A stretch of DNA of 64,000 nucleotides from Acidobacteriota bacterium. Lineage in GTDB: Bacteria; Acidobacteriota; Terriglobia; Terriglobales; Acidobacteriaceae. Positions within the stretch are counted from its first letter, which is position 1. Each line of letters begins with the position of its first letter. Position numbers and translations under genes: made by a program. The stretch lies in NCBI GenBank assembly GCA_021799405.1, contig JAJZAL010000001.1, positions 53,961 to 117,960 of the forward strand, in the 5' to 3' direction. Below are positions 28,852 through 37,040 of the stretch, in pieces. The notes below the pieces were generated by a model. That model did not search any database. It saw only the letters and a program-made list of their open reading frames with translations, and was not told the DNA's origin.

Positions 28852-30488
28852 GGCGCATTGGCTCCGGATGAGTCGATCTTCTGGCGGAGGCTGAGAGCGG
28901 CAGCGTTCTGTGGGTCGAGCTGGAGCGCGTCTTTGACTTCAGTGGCAGCCTGGATGGTTTGTTTGGCGGCGAAGTCAAGCTGGGCGAGGACCAGATAGGC
29001 TTCGGCGTTGGGTTTGATGGCGAGAGATGCACTGGCTTCCTTGCGCGCGGACTTGTCATCGCCGCTGCGCAGGCGGACAACAGCGAGGCCTGCATAAGCC
29101 ATGGAAGACCGGGCATCCGCATTTAGGGCGGCATGGTATTCGCGTTCCGCCTCAAGGATGAGGCCGCGATGAAGGAAGAGGTTGCCCTGTTTCACGAGAG
29201 CCTTGGCGCGCTGCTGCGGCGGCAGTGAGGCGATGCGCATTTCTTCCACCTGTTCGAGTTCGAAGGCGGCCTGGCGGACGCTGGCGCCGTTGTAAGAGCG
29301 TTCGATGCGCTCGAGCGGGGTATCCATGTCGGTGATGGCCTTGCCGGGGTCAGGATTTGGCGGAGGGGGATTCTTGAGCTGAGCGAGGAAGCTTTGTGCT
29401 TCAGCGTCTTTGGGCGCGAGCTTCAGTTCTTCCTGGAGTTCTGCGATGGCTCCCAGGACGTCATGCTGACGGTCGAGGGTGACGGCGAGGTTGAAATAGT
29501 AAGTGGGATTCTTGGGGTCAGCGGCGATGGCGCGCTTGAAAAAATCGGCGGCGGGTTTGCCCCGGCGGCTGGCGGCGACGCCTTCATTGTTGAGGACTTC
29601 AGGCATGGGCAGTTGTTCGGCGACGAAGGCGAAGGCATTTTCAGCTTCGAGGTAGTTGCCAGTGTAGAAGAAGGCGAGGCCGCGATAGAAGTCGGCTTCC
29701 GCAGCGCGGGGGTAGTTGCGGGGTAGATGGCCGAGGGTGGAGGCGCAGAGGTTGTAGTCCTCATCCGCGAAGTAGGCGAGGCCGAGTTCGGTCCATGCCG
29801 GGAAGAAGTTGGGGTCGAGGCGGATGGCGACCTTGAGGTGATCAATGCGACTGGCGAGGGTCGGCGCGATGAGTCCGCGGATGTAGTTCTCATAGGCGCC
29901 GGGCGGGACGCTGCCGTCAGCGGCGCGGAAGGTCTGCTCGGCGACCTGAAAGTGTGGATCCATTTTGGTCACGACTGCCCAGGCGAGGTCGTTGATGGTG
30001 TCGAGCATGCTGGAGAGGTTGGACTGCACCTCAATCGGCTGGCTGAGGGTGAGTGCCGCCATATCGAGGATCTGGGCTTCGGCGGTGAGGCGTTTTCCCT
30101 TGACGGTGTAGGAGCCGACGATGACGTAGTCGGCGTCGAGGAGCTGGGCAATCTTGATGGTCATCGCACGCGAGGGAACAAAGTTCGTGGGAAGACCGAG
30201 ATGGTTGAAGGCATACATACGGTCGCGGCGGCCGAGGGGCAGAAAATCCGCGCCAGAGAGGCGGCGGCCGAAGATGTCAGGGAATGCGTCGCCGATCCAG
30301 TCGAGACTGGCGTTGCCGCTGTTGTTTTGAAAGGGCATGAGCAGGACAAGCCGGCCGTGGATGGGGGTCATGCCCTTGGTGGGAGATGGGCGGACAGAAT
30401 TCTGGACTGCATCCTGTGCCAGAGCGGAGAAGACAGAAAGGGTCAGGCACAGGGCAAGCAGAGGCAGGAGGGACTTTTTCAGGCTCAC
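28848..30488 (-). CDS. Exported TPR protein with FlgO/CsgG-like N-terminal domain
   Basis: The 546-residue protein has a signal peptide (ending FSALAQ) and an alpha/beta domain (residues about 45-175; RLVLLMPFQNNSGNASLDWI, ADYVIVGSYTVKGKRLTAEA) like those of FlgO/CsgG-type periplasmic proteins. Multiple tetratricopeptide repeats follow to the C-terminus. It is probably a periplasmic scaffold. The start is GTG; TATAAT lies nine bases upstream, so a secondary transcript may begin here. It overlaps nfeD by four bases. Confidence 0.75.
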   Translation of the reverse strand: MSLKKSLLPLLALCLTLSVFSALAQDAVQNSVRPSPTKGMTPIHGRLVLLMPFQNNSGNASLDWIGDAFPDIFGRRLSGADFLPLGRRDRMYAFNHLGLPTNFVPSRAMTIKIAQLLDADYVIVGSYTVKGKRLTAEAQILDMAALTLSQPIEVQSNLSSMLDTINDLAWAVVTKMDPHFQVAEQTFRAADGSVPPGAYENYIRGLIAPTLASRIDHLKVAIRLDPNFFPAWTELGLAYFADEDYNLCASTLGHLPRNYPRAAEADFYRGLAFFYTGNYLEAENAFAFVAEQLPMPEVLNNEGVAASRRGKPAADFFKRAIAADPKNPTYYFNLAVTLDRQHDVLGAIAELQEELKLAPKDAEAQSFLAQLKNPPPPNPDPGKAITDMDTPLERIERSYNGASVRQAAFELEQVEEMRIASLPPQQRAKALVKQGNLFLHRGLILEAEREYHAALNADARSSMAYAGLAVVRLRSGDDKSARKEASASLAIKPNAEAYLVLAQLDFAAKQTIQAATEVKDALQLDPQNAAALSLRQKIDSSGANAP

Positions 30489-30498
30489 GACAGCTTGA

Positions 30499-32112
30499 TT
30501 ATAGAGAGCCTGCGGGTTTTGGGGCGCTGATTTTGGCCGGCTGCGCGGGGGCGAATCTCAAAATTGCGATCCACTCTCCGTTCTGGTGCGCGTGCCAGAT
30601 GACTTTGCCGCCGAGCTCCGTGGCGATAGTGCGGGGCAGGAGGTCGCGGTGGAAGTCGAAGTAGCGTTTGTTGATGTTGGTATTCCACGGGCCGAGATTG
30701 AGGAGAAGGTGGGGCGGGTCGTACTTGGTGGAAAAGACGAGCGCGAGGTTGTAGCGGCCTGAGTCGGCGAGTGCGCGGGAGATCTGCGCGGCGTCAAAGT
30801 CGCGGATTCGGACAACGGAGAGCGGATGCGCGACGTAGCCAAGCATTGGCTTGGTGAGCTCGTCGGATGCCGGCCAGGCGGTAAGGATGGTGGCATGGGG
30901 GTCGTGCTGCTGGATCTGACGGATGGCAGCCTGCTGGAGGTGGATAAAGGCGACGTATTCGAGGTTATCTTCCGGCGCGAATTGATAGGGCGGATTGATA
31001 AAGAGACCAGCCACGAAGGCCATTAGGGAGAAGATCACGGCATATTTCCACGCGGGCAGGCGGCGCCAGAGGGTGTTGACACAAAGGAGCAAAACGAGGG
31101 GATAAACGGGCAGGAGGTAGCGCGTGAGCAGTGCTCCGCCGAAGATGGCGAAGAAGACGAGATTGGCGATGATGGTGACGTAAAAGTATGCCTGATTTTT
31201 CCATTCGATGGGCTCGCGCCAGGAGCCATTTGCCTCGCGCAGGGGCGGCAGGAGCAGAACGGCCATGGTGAGGATGAAAGGTACGAAGAGGTTCATGTGC
31301 AGTGTGACCTGCAGCGTGCGGTGAAACAGCGCGATGGCGAAGCGGGTGGGAATAAGCGTGCTGGTGGCGTTGTATTTGAAGTATTGCGGGTTGCCGAAGA
31401 TGAAGCCTGTGCGTGAGTAATACCAGGCGTACCAGGCGACCAAAGGGATTATGGGCAGAAGCAGGGGGAATCCGCGGCGGGCGTGAGGGCGCCAGGAACT
31501 CATGCCGCGATGGCGCTGCCACCATGCCTGCAGAAGCTCCCAAGTGGCGAGAGCGGCGGGCGTGGCAATGGAAGTCTCTTTGGCGAGGGCTGCAATGGAG
31601 AAGCAGAGGATCGAGGCCCAGAGGCGATCTTGGACGAGGAAGACGAGCGCCCAGAGTGTGGCGGGCGCGGCGAACATGTCAGCGTGCGCGAGCGAGCTCT
31701 GCGCAAAGAAGACGGGATAGAGTGCCGTGAGCGCAACCGTGCCGGCCGCGACGGAAAGGCGGCAGCCAGCCGCGCGCGCGAGCCGCCAGACGGCGATGAG
31801 CGCGGTTGCGCTGATGAGGCACATCAGCGAGCGGGTGACGAAGATGTGGTAGCCGAAGAGGTTCCAGAATGCGGCGAGCAAGATGGAAGGGATCGGCGGG
31901 TGTGCATTGCTGAGGGTGGAATAGGGAATGAGGGTGCCGGAGCGGAAGAAATCATAGGCCGAGGGGATGTAGTATCCAGCCTCGTCCCAGTAGTAGGGCA
32001 GGTGCAGCAGCGGATAATGCAGCAGCCACACGACTGCCCATGCTCCTGTGAGGATGAGAAGTGCTCGAAGGGCCCGGCGGCTGAGAGCGGCCGCATGTGC
32101 GGATGTTTTCAC
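30499..32112 (-). CDS. GT39-type membrane glycosyltransferase (ArnT/PMT-like)
   Basis: The 537-residue polytopic protein has about ten transmembrane helices and the acidic first-loop motif YYWDEAGYYIPSAYDFF, typical of ArnT/PMT-type enzymes that transfer sugars from polyprenyl-phosphate donors at the periplasmic face. The C-terminal soluble part includes a region like LARALADSGRYNLALVFSTK. Its product could be a glycosylated lipid or protein. It starts three bases after the DUF3467 stop and ends ten bases before the TPR gene. Confidence 0.85.
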   Translation of the reverse strand: MKTSAHAAALSRRALRALLILTGAWAVVWLLHYPLLHLPYYWDEAGYYIPSAYDFFRSGTLIPYSTLSNAHPPIPSILLAAFWNLFGYHIFVTRSLMCLISATALIAVWRLARAAGCRLSVAAGTVALTALYPVFFAQSSLAHADMFAAPATLWALVFLVQDRLWASILCFSIAALAKETSIATPAALATWELLQAWWQRHRGMSSWRPHARRGFPLLLPIIPLVAWYAWYYSRTGFIFGNPQYFKYNATSTLIPTRFAIALFHRTLQVTLHMNLFVPFILTMAVLLLPPLREANGSWREPIEWKNQAYFYVTIIANLVFFAIFGGALLTRYLLPVYPLVLLLCVNTLWRRLPAWKYAVIFSLMAFVAGLFINPPYQFAPEDNLEYVAFIHLQQAAIRQIQQHDPHATILTAWPASDELTKPMLGYVAHPLSVVRIRDFDAAQISRALADSGRYNLALVFSTKYDPPHLLLNLGPWNTNINKRYFDFHRDLLPRTIATELGGKVIWHAHQNGEWIAILRFAPAQPAKISAPKPAGSL

Positions 32113-32115
32113 GGG

Positions 32116-32415
32116 TTAGTGGATCGGTCCTGCACCGGGAATTGCGTGCGGTTCGATGGAGATTTTCCCAAAAGTCTGCTCGTAGCTGGCGAGGTTCTGC
32201 CCGAGGATGTTCCAGAGAGCCTTGGCCTGCTGCGGGCTGAGATAGATGCCCTGCGTGACTTTGAAGTCGACGCGGTCGGGAGAATCCTGCTGCGCGATAC
32301 CGAAGGCGAGGTAGAAGTCCCAGATGCTGACGCGAATCTGGACGCTGTTGGCATAACCCTCGCGGTAATCGGGCGACTGGGTAACGTTGAGATCGGGCTG
32401 TTGAGGAATGCTCAT
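32116..32415 (-). CDS. DUF3467 domain protein
   Basis: The 99-residue cytosolic protein matches DUF3467: a short beta-rich fold with YANSVQIRVSIWDFYLAFG and YLSPQQAKALWNILGQNLASYE. Its function is unknown. GGAG four bases before the ATG supports the start. It is the first gene of the envelope cluster that runs through GT39, TPR, NfeD, slipin and SPOR genes, so it might be a regulator or assembly factor for it. Confidence 0.88.
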   Translation of the reverse strand: MSIPQQPDLNVTQSPDYREGYANSVQIRVSIWDFYLAFGIAQQDSPDRVDFKVTQGIYLSPQQAKALWNILGQNLASYEQTFGKISIEPHAIPGAGPIH

Positions 32416-32475
32416 GATGCTCCAAGGTTATAAGAGGAGCAATGAACGCAGGCAAGTGTTATAACAAACAAATTT

Positions 32476-32560
32476 TGGTGCGGAAGGGGGGACTTGAACC
32501 CCCATGGGTTTCCCCGCCAGATCCTAAGTCTGGTGCGTCTGCCAATTTCGCCACTTCCGC
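32476..32560 (-). tRNA. tRNA-Leu (UAG)
   Basis: The minus strand forms a class II tRNA with acceptor GCGGAAG/CTTCCGC and anticodon stem CCAGA/TCTGG around CTTAGGA, giving anticodon TAG. A long variable arm (GGGGAAACCCATG region) and T loop TTCAAGT are present. CCA is encoded at the 3' end. Confidence 0.97.
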
Positions 32561-32905
32561 GACTGCGCCAGGGCCGCTGTGGTCTGGGGAAAAAGCGGCT
32601 TGGCAGGAGAGTGATCCGTTGAGCTAAGTCTAATGGTGGGCATGGATCAGCGCAATGCAGAAAGCTCGCGCTGGCATTGGCGAGGTGGTTTCGCCATTAG
32701 CCTCTATTGGGGGATTCGGGATGATGAATGTGTTCTCAGGTAGGTTCGAGTGCAGAGCGCATTGTGGGAAGAAGCTTGGGTGATTCCGAAATCTGGGGTT
32801 GTCGCGACAAGGGTGACCGTGTCTGTAGAAGCCCAGGCGGGCTGGAGCCAAGGGCAACGGGACCGCGGCGGAATGAAAAGGAAGAAATACGTGTGCGAAG
32901 AAGGC
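32561..32905. other. Gene-free region between tRNA-Leu and the thrC promoter
   Basis: About 345 bases. Open frames here are short, lack ribosome sites and have no recognisable composition. I see nothing I can name. Confidence 0.5.
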
Positions 32906-32934
32906 TTGCGGTGCGACCGGGCTCATGTTACTTT
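32906..32934 (+). promoter_or_regulatory. Candidate promoter for the SAM-riboswitch operon
   Basis: TTGCGG (32906-32911) and TACTTT (32929-32934) have a 17-base spacer. Transcription would start about 30 bases before the riboswitch aptamer. Confidence 0.4.
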
Positions 32935-32971
32935 TTGATTATTCAAGTTTGCTCTCATGAGCGAGCCTGAA

Positions 32972-33080
32972 TTTCATGAAGAGTGGCTGAGGGACGGGCC
33001 CTGTGACGCCACGACAACCGGCTCGAGCAATTCGAGAAGCGGTGTCAACTCTCTCCCGCCAAACAGCGGGGAACATGAGA
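32972..33080 (+). promoter_or_regulatory. SAM-I (S-box) riboswitch aptamer
   Basis: The segment contains the conserved SAM-I core in order: ATGAAGAGTGGCTGAGGGA, GGGCCCTGTGACGCC, ACGACAACCGGC, a P3 hairpin region (CTCGAGCAATTCGAG), GCGGTGTCAACTC, the P4 hairpin (CCGCC-AAACA-GCGG) and closing GGAACATGAGA. P1 pairs TTCATG (32973-32978) with CATGAG (33074-33079). SAM-I aptamers switch off methionine and cysteine or SAM genes when SAM is bound. Here it precedes a threonine-synthase-like gene and a ubiquitin-like sulfur carrier. Confidence 0.93.
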
Positions 33081-33195
33081 TTCGGGGGTGCAGGCAGGAT
33101 CGCATCTCGCTGAATTCCAGGAAGTGAAGTAGCCGCAAGACTGATTCAGTTGCCCTAGCGTACGCGTCACTGAGCCCGTGATGTATTTTCTCTGA

Positions 33196-33220
33196 GCCTC
33201 TCATCAGGACGATGAGGAGC
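33196..33220 (+). promoter_or_regulatory. RBS-sequestering hairpin of the riboswitch
   Basis: GCCTCTCATC (33196-33205) pairs with GATGAGGAGC (33211-33220) over ten positions with one mismatch and loop AGGAC. The 3' strand contains the whole GAGGAG ribosome site of the next gene. TCTCAT at 33199-33204 can instead pair with ATGAGA at 33075-33080, the 3' strand of aptamer P1. This gives a plausible translational OFF switch when SAM stabilises P1. Confidence 0.6.
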
Positions 33221-33223
33221 CCT

Positions 33224-34495
33224 ATGGCTGACAGTTACGAGCTTCGCTGTACGGAGTGCGGCCGCAAGTTTGAAAATGCGCCGCTGTCGATTTGCGACGA
33301 GTGTTTTTCGCCGCTCGAGGTGTTCTGCGATCTGGATGAAGCGCGGAAGGACTTCACGCGCGAGAAGATTGCGGCTGGCCCGACGAGCATGTGGCGCTAC
33401 AAGGCGCTGCTGCCGGTATCTCGGGAGTTTGAACCGGTGACTCCAGCGGGATGGACGCCGCTGCTGAAGGCTCCCCGGCTGGGCAAGCGGATCGGCGCGA
33501 ATAATCTTTACATCAAGAACGACGCGGTTTGCCTGCCGACGCTGAGCTTCAAGGATCGCGTGGTGGCGATTGCGCTGGCGAGCGCAAAGGAGTTCGGGTT
33601 CGACACGGTGGGGTGCTCGTCGACAGGCAACCTGGCAAACGCAGTAGCGGCGCAGGCAGCGCGGATGGGCTTTAAGACCTTTATCCTGGTGCCGGCAGAT
33701 CTGGAGCCCGCGAAGATTTTAAACACTCAGGTGTACGGCGCGAATCTGGTGCGGATCGATGGGAACTACGACCATGTGAACCGGCTGTGCTCGCAGATTG
33801 CGGACCGCTATCGATGGGGATTTGTGAATGTGAATCTGCGGCCGTACTACGCCGAAGGCTCGAAGACAGTGGGTTACGAGATTGCCGAACAGCTTGGCTG
33901 GCGGCTGCCCGACAACGTAGTGGTGCCGATGGCTGGAGGGTCGCTGATCCGGAAGATTCGCAAGGCGTTTCAGGAACTGGTGACGCTGGGGCTAGTAGAG
34001 GACAAGCCGGTGAAGTTTTTTGGGGCGCAGGCGACGGGCTGCTCGCCGATTTCGACGGCGGTGAAGGCCGGGCGGACGGAAATAGAGCCGCAGCGGCCGC
34101 AGACGATTGCGCGCTCGCTGGCGATCGGGAACCCGGCGGATGGGCGCTATGCGGCGAAGATGATTCAGGAAACGGGCGGCTGGGCCGAGGATGTGTCTGA
34201 TGTGGAGCTTGTGTCGGCGATTCAGGAACTGGCCGAGACGGAAGGCGTGTTTACCGAAACAGCCGGAGGCGTAACGACGGCAGTGACGGCGCGGCTATAT
34301 GCGCACGGGCGAATTCGTCCTGACGAATTGACGGTGAGCTGCATTACCGGTAATGGCCTGAAGACGACGGATGCGCTGCAGGGAGCGTACACGCTGGAGC
34401 AGCCAGTACGGCCGCGGCTGGCGGATTTTGAAGCGTACGTGGAAGAAAAGAAACTCCAGCATGAGCTGGTACTGGAAGGAAGCTATGTCAGTTAG
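33224..34495 (+). CDS. thrC: Threonine synthase-like PLP enzyme with N-terminal zinc ribbon
   Basis: The 423-residue fold-type II PLP enzyme would convert O-phosphohomoserine, giving threonine in the classical reaction. Residues 9-27 form a CxxC...CxxC zinc ribbon (RCTECGRKF, SICDECF). The PLP lysine is K110 in LPTLSFKDRVV. The glycine-rich phosphate loop is SSTGNLANAV, and the C-terminal SCITGNGLKTTDA is typical of threonine synthases. The ATG at 33224 is chosen over 33212 because GAGGAG lies four bases before it. Control by a SAM-I riboswitch and overlap with a sulfur-carrier gene are unusual for plain threonine synthesis. They suggest a role in homocysteine or methionine formation. That alternative is inference. 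Confidence 0.88.
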   Translation: MADSYELRCTECGRKFENAPLSICDECFSPLEVFCDLDEARKDFTREKIAAGPTSMWRYKALLPVSREFEPVTPAGWTPLLKAPRLGKRIGANNLYIKNDAVCLPTLSFKDRVVAIALASAKEFGFDTVGCSSTGNLANAVAAQAARMGFKTFILVPADLEPAKILNTQVYGANLVRIDGNYDHVNRLCSQIADRYRWGFVNVNLRPYYAEGSKTVGYEIAEQLGWRLPDNVVVPMAGGSLIRKIRKAFQELVTLGLVEDKPVKFFGAQATGCSPISTAVKAGRTEIEPQRPQTIARSLAIGNPADGRYAAKMIQETGGWAEDVSDVELVSAIQELAETEGVFTETAGGVTTAVTARLYAHGRIRPDELTVSCITGNGLKTTDALQGAYTLEQPVRPRLADFEAYVEEKKLQHELVLEGSYVS

Positions 34496-34766
34496 AGTCT
34501 TGTTGCCCAACGCATTTCAGAAGCACACGAATGGGACGAAGGAGATTCAGTCTTCGGCCGAGAACCTGCCCGCGCTGATCACGGAGATTGAGACGACGTT
34601 TCCGGCGCTGAGCAAGCACCTGCGCGATGAGAACGGCGAGGTGCGCCGCTTCATCAATTTTTACGTGAACGAGGAGGACATTCGCTTTCTCGGCAACGAG
34701 AAATATGTTTTTCAAGATGGGGATGAGGTGCTGGTGATTCCGTCGATTGCCGGCGGATGCGAATAG
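34485..34766 (+). CDS. MoaD/ThiS-like sulfur-carrier protein with GG-Cys-Glu tail
   Basis: The 93-residue beta-grasp protein resembles MoaD, ThiS and CysO (ends DGDEVLVIPSIAGGCE). The di-glycine G90-G91 is not terminal: Cys-Glu follows. Sulfur carriers such as QbsE and Wolinella HcyS also have a short tail after GG, which a JAMM-type protease removes before adenylation and thiocarboxylate formation. The ATG overlaps the preceding gene's stop by 11 bases, with GGAAGGAAG upstream, so it is translationally coupled. A molybdopterin role is unlikely because no moa genes are nearby and the operon is SAM-controlled. Confidence 0.87.
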   Translation: MSVRVLLPNAFQKHTNGTKEIQSSAENLPALITEIETTFPALSKHLRDENGEVRRFINFYVNEEDIRFLGNEKYVFQDGDEVLVIPSIAGGCE

Positions 34767-34794
34767 CTACTGAGAGAGTCACATAAACGAATAA

Positions 34795-34828
34795 GGCGGC
34801 GTCCATTGGGGATGCCGCCCTTGTTATT
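34795..34828. terminator. Terminator between convergent sulfur-carrier and aminotransferase genes
   Basis: Stem GGCGGCGTCC / GGGATGCCGCC with loop ATT(G) is followed on the plus strand by CTTGTTATTT. It lies between two convergent genes; the T-rich side serves the plus-strand operon. Confidence 0.75.
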
Positions 34829-36005
34829 TGGATTCCCGTGGGCGATTGCGGAGCTGCTCGCAGGCGCGCTCGAGGTCTTCCGCGCGCTTAGCAAAACAGA
34901 AACGGAGAATGTTGTCTCCACGGTTGCCAGTGAGGAATGCGGTACCGGCGACGGCGGCGACGCCTGTATCGGCGAGGAGTTTGCGGGCCTTGAGAGCGGC
35001 AGTCTCGCCTGGGATGGAACTGGAGTCGGCGAGAACGTAGTAGGCGCCGGCAGGAGTGCAGGGAGTGAGGGCGGCATCGGAGAGTGCGGCGCAAAGCATG
35101 TCGCGTTTGCCCTGATAGTCGGAGGCGAGTTGGAGGTAATATTCGTCGGGCAGGGCGATGAGGCCAGCTGCCGCGCCATGTTGGAAAGGTGATGGCGCGC
35201 ATACATAGGTGAGGTCGTGAAAGTAGCCGATTGGGGCGATGAAGCTGGGGTTCGCGATGAGATAGCCGATGCGCCAACCGGTGATGGAGAAGGTTTTTGA
35301 GAGGCCGGAGATGGTGATAGTGCGCTCAGCCATGCCGGGAAGCGTGGCAAAACTGATGTGCTCAGCGCCGTCGTATAGGAAGTACTCGTAGATTTCGTCG
35401 GTGATGACGAGAAGATCGTGTTCGAGGACGATGGCTGCGAGGTGTTCAAGCTCGGCGCGGGAAAAGACTTTGCCACATGGGTTGGAGGGTGTGTTGATGA
35501 CGATGGCACGGGTCTTGGCGGTGATGGCGCTGCTCAGAACTTCGAAGTCGATGGCCCAATTAGGTTCTGCGAGCGGGACGATGACGGGTTGAAGGCGCTG
35601 CGCTTTGAGGGTGCTGACGTGGTAGCCGTAGAGCGGCTCAAAGAGCAAGACCTCCTCCCCGGGATTGAAGAGCGCGAGGCAGGCTGCGTAAAACGCTCCG
35701 GTGGCGCCTGAGGTGACGAGGATTTCTCTTTCGGGGTCAACGTAGATGCCGTTGTAGTGGCGGGCCTTGGCTGCGATGGCCTCGCGCAGCGTAACGATAC
35801 CGTCGAGACGGGTGTATGTGTTGTAGCCTTCGTGAATGGCTGAGGCGGCGCGTTCGAGGACGGGCCCGGGAACCTCGGTGTCGCAGACGCCCTGAGCGAG
35901 ATTGACACCCCGGACGCGGTCGCACTCGACGGACATGGAGCGGATTTCTGATTGCACAATGAGGCGGGAGATTTCACTCAGGCGGGGACGGATTGCGGTA
36001 TCCAT
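34824..36005 (-). CDS. PLP-dependent class I/II aminotransferase
   Basis: The 393-residue fold-type I enzyme shows the class I aminotransferase pattern: NLAQGVCDTEVP near the N-terminus, VTSGATGAFYAA, the NTPSNPCGKVF block, TDEIYEYF (PLP-binding Asp) and the lysine motif ISGLSKTFSITGWRIGY. Such enzymes transaminate aspartate, aromatic amino acids, kynurenine or methionine (MtnE-like). Its position facing a SAM-controlled sulfur operon hints at methionine metabolism but does not prove it. The ATG is preceded by a decayed acyltransferase gene. The open frame upstream is not part of this protein. Confidence 0.87.
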   Translation of the reverse strand: MDTAIRPRLSEISRLIVQSEIRSMSVECDRVRGVNLAQGVCDTEVPGPVLERAASAIHEGYNTYTRLDGIVTLREAIAAKARHYNGIYVDPEREILVTSGATGAFYAACLALFNPGEEVLLFEPLYGYHVSTLKAQRLQPVIVPLAEPNWAIDFEVLSSAITAKTRAIVINTPSNPCGKVFSRAELEHLAAIVLEHDLLVITDEIYEYFLYDGAEHISFATLPGMAERTITISGLSKTFSITGWRIGYLIANPSFIAPIGYFHDLTYVCAPSPFQHGAAAGLIALPDEYYLQLASDYQGKRDMLCAALSDAALTPCTPAGAYYVLADSSSIPGETAALKARKLLADTGVAAVAGTAFLTGNRGDNILRFCFAKRAEDLERACEQLRNRPRESK

Positions 36006-36019
36006 GCAGCATGTGTAGC

Positions 36020-36739
36020 ACAGATGAGGGATGGCTGGGCAGGGCGGGTTTGCTGTCAGGCGGAAGGAGATCGAGCAGGGCGCTGTAGATGCGAGCTCCT
36101 GTTCCGATGCAGGTTCTAAGTAGCCTGGATATTTTGATTTGGAGATAGGCATGGGCTTTGGCCATTGGCAGACGGTGGGTAGGGGGGATTGCGGTGCGGA
36201 ATTCCGGCGCTGTCGTGGAGGCCTGCATTTGACGAGAGGACCCAACCTTCGCGGGGTCCTATGGCTAGTGAGGAGCAGCCGATGAGGTAGCGTAGTCCAT
36301 TCAAGCGGCGATATTGGGTAATGCAATGCCAGAGAGGGGTAAGTACCTCACTCGTGCTGTGGTTTTTATGAATGCAGGCGCGGCCAAGTTCCAGAATTTG
36401 CAGACGGCTTCGTAATGAGTAAGGTCAAACTCCTGCCTGCTGTAGTAACCAAAGTTTCGGTGGCGGACGGGCCAGATTGCATGGGATAGATACCGACAAT
36501 GACTCCGAGTTGGGCATCTTCCACCAGGAGATGCCGGCGAACCGGGTCGAATCTATCGAAATCGCGGCCAGTATGTATGATTCGATGAGCCCTTCGCCTA
36601 ATTCTGCATTGAAAACGTTAAATCTCAGGCGACACGCAGCATTGCGGTCTGCATCTGTAATTGCCATGCGGGATTTATATCTGCCGAGTACCTGCGCGGA
36701 AGGGTCAGAGGCAAAGAGGATCTGGAGAGAGTCAGCCAT
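36020..36739 (-). pseudogene. Decayed OlsB/hemolysin-like GNAT acyltransferase
   Basis: Fragments of one protein occur in order on the minus strand but in several frames. They are RYKSRMAITDADRNAACRLR with FNVFNAELGEGL; then FDRFDPVRRHLLVEDAQLG; then YYSRQEFDLTHYEAV; then ILELGRACIHKNHSTSE and NGLRYLIGCSSLAI; then ISRLLRTCIGTGARIYSALL. This order matches ornithine-lipid-type N-acyltransferases (LGRACIH and GCSSL are hallmark blocks). At least three frameshifts separate them, so no full product can be made. The remnant ends just before the aminotransferase start. Confidence 0.75.
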
Positions 36740-37040
36740 CACCGGCAACTTTCCGGGGCAGGAACGATGGCTGCGGGAGTCGCCATTGCCGCGGAAGTCG
36801 ATGCACAATCAGGAGTGAGCACGGCTCGATGGTGCGACAGGTGTGTTGAGTTTTGATCGAACGCTGGGCTAAGGCGAAGCGAAGATCTGGTGAAAAGAAG
36901 GCCTGGCAGAACCGGTTCAGTTAGGGGTTTGTAAGTATTTTCGTGACTAAAGCCGGGGAATAGACTAATTTAGTGGGCAGTTGTGTTCTGTTCCCCTTAC
37001 GTTAAGTACTAACCAGAAAGCATTAAGGAAAAAACGATAA
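36740..37040. other. Gene-free region before the small basic protein
   Basis: About 300 bases. The last 100 are relatively A/T-rich and likely hold the promoter of the next gene; AAGGA lies eleven bases before its ATG. No other feature is recognised. Confidence 0.45.

Noticed and set aside
29727..30530. 267-codon plus-strand open frame antisense to the TPR gene
   Set aside because: Antisense artefact of codon bias, with no conserved motif.
31483..32433. 316-codon plus-strand open frame antisense to the GT39 and DUF3467 genes
   Set aside because: Composition is typical of an antisense shadow; it would need to overlap two supported genes.
34485..34766. Molybdopterin synthase small subunit MoaD
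   Set aside because: The GG is not terminal, no molybdopterin genes are nearby, and the operon is under a SAM riboswitch.
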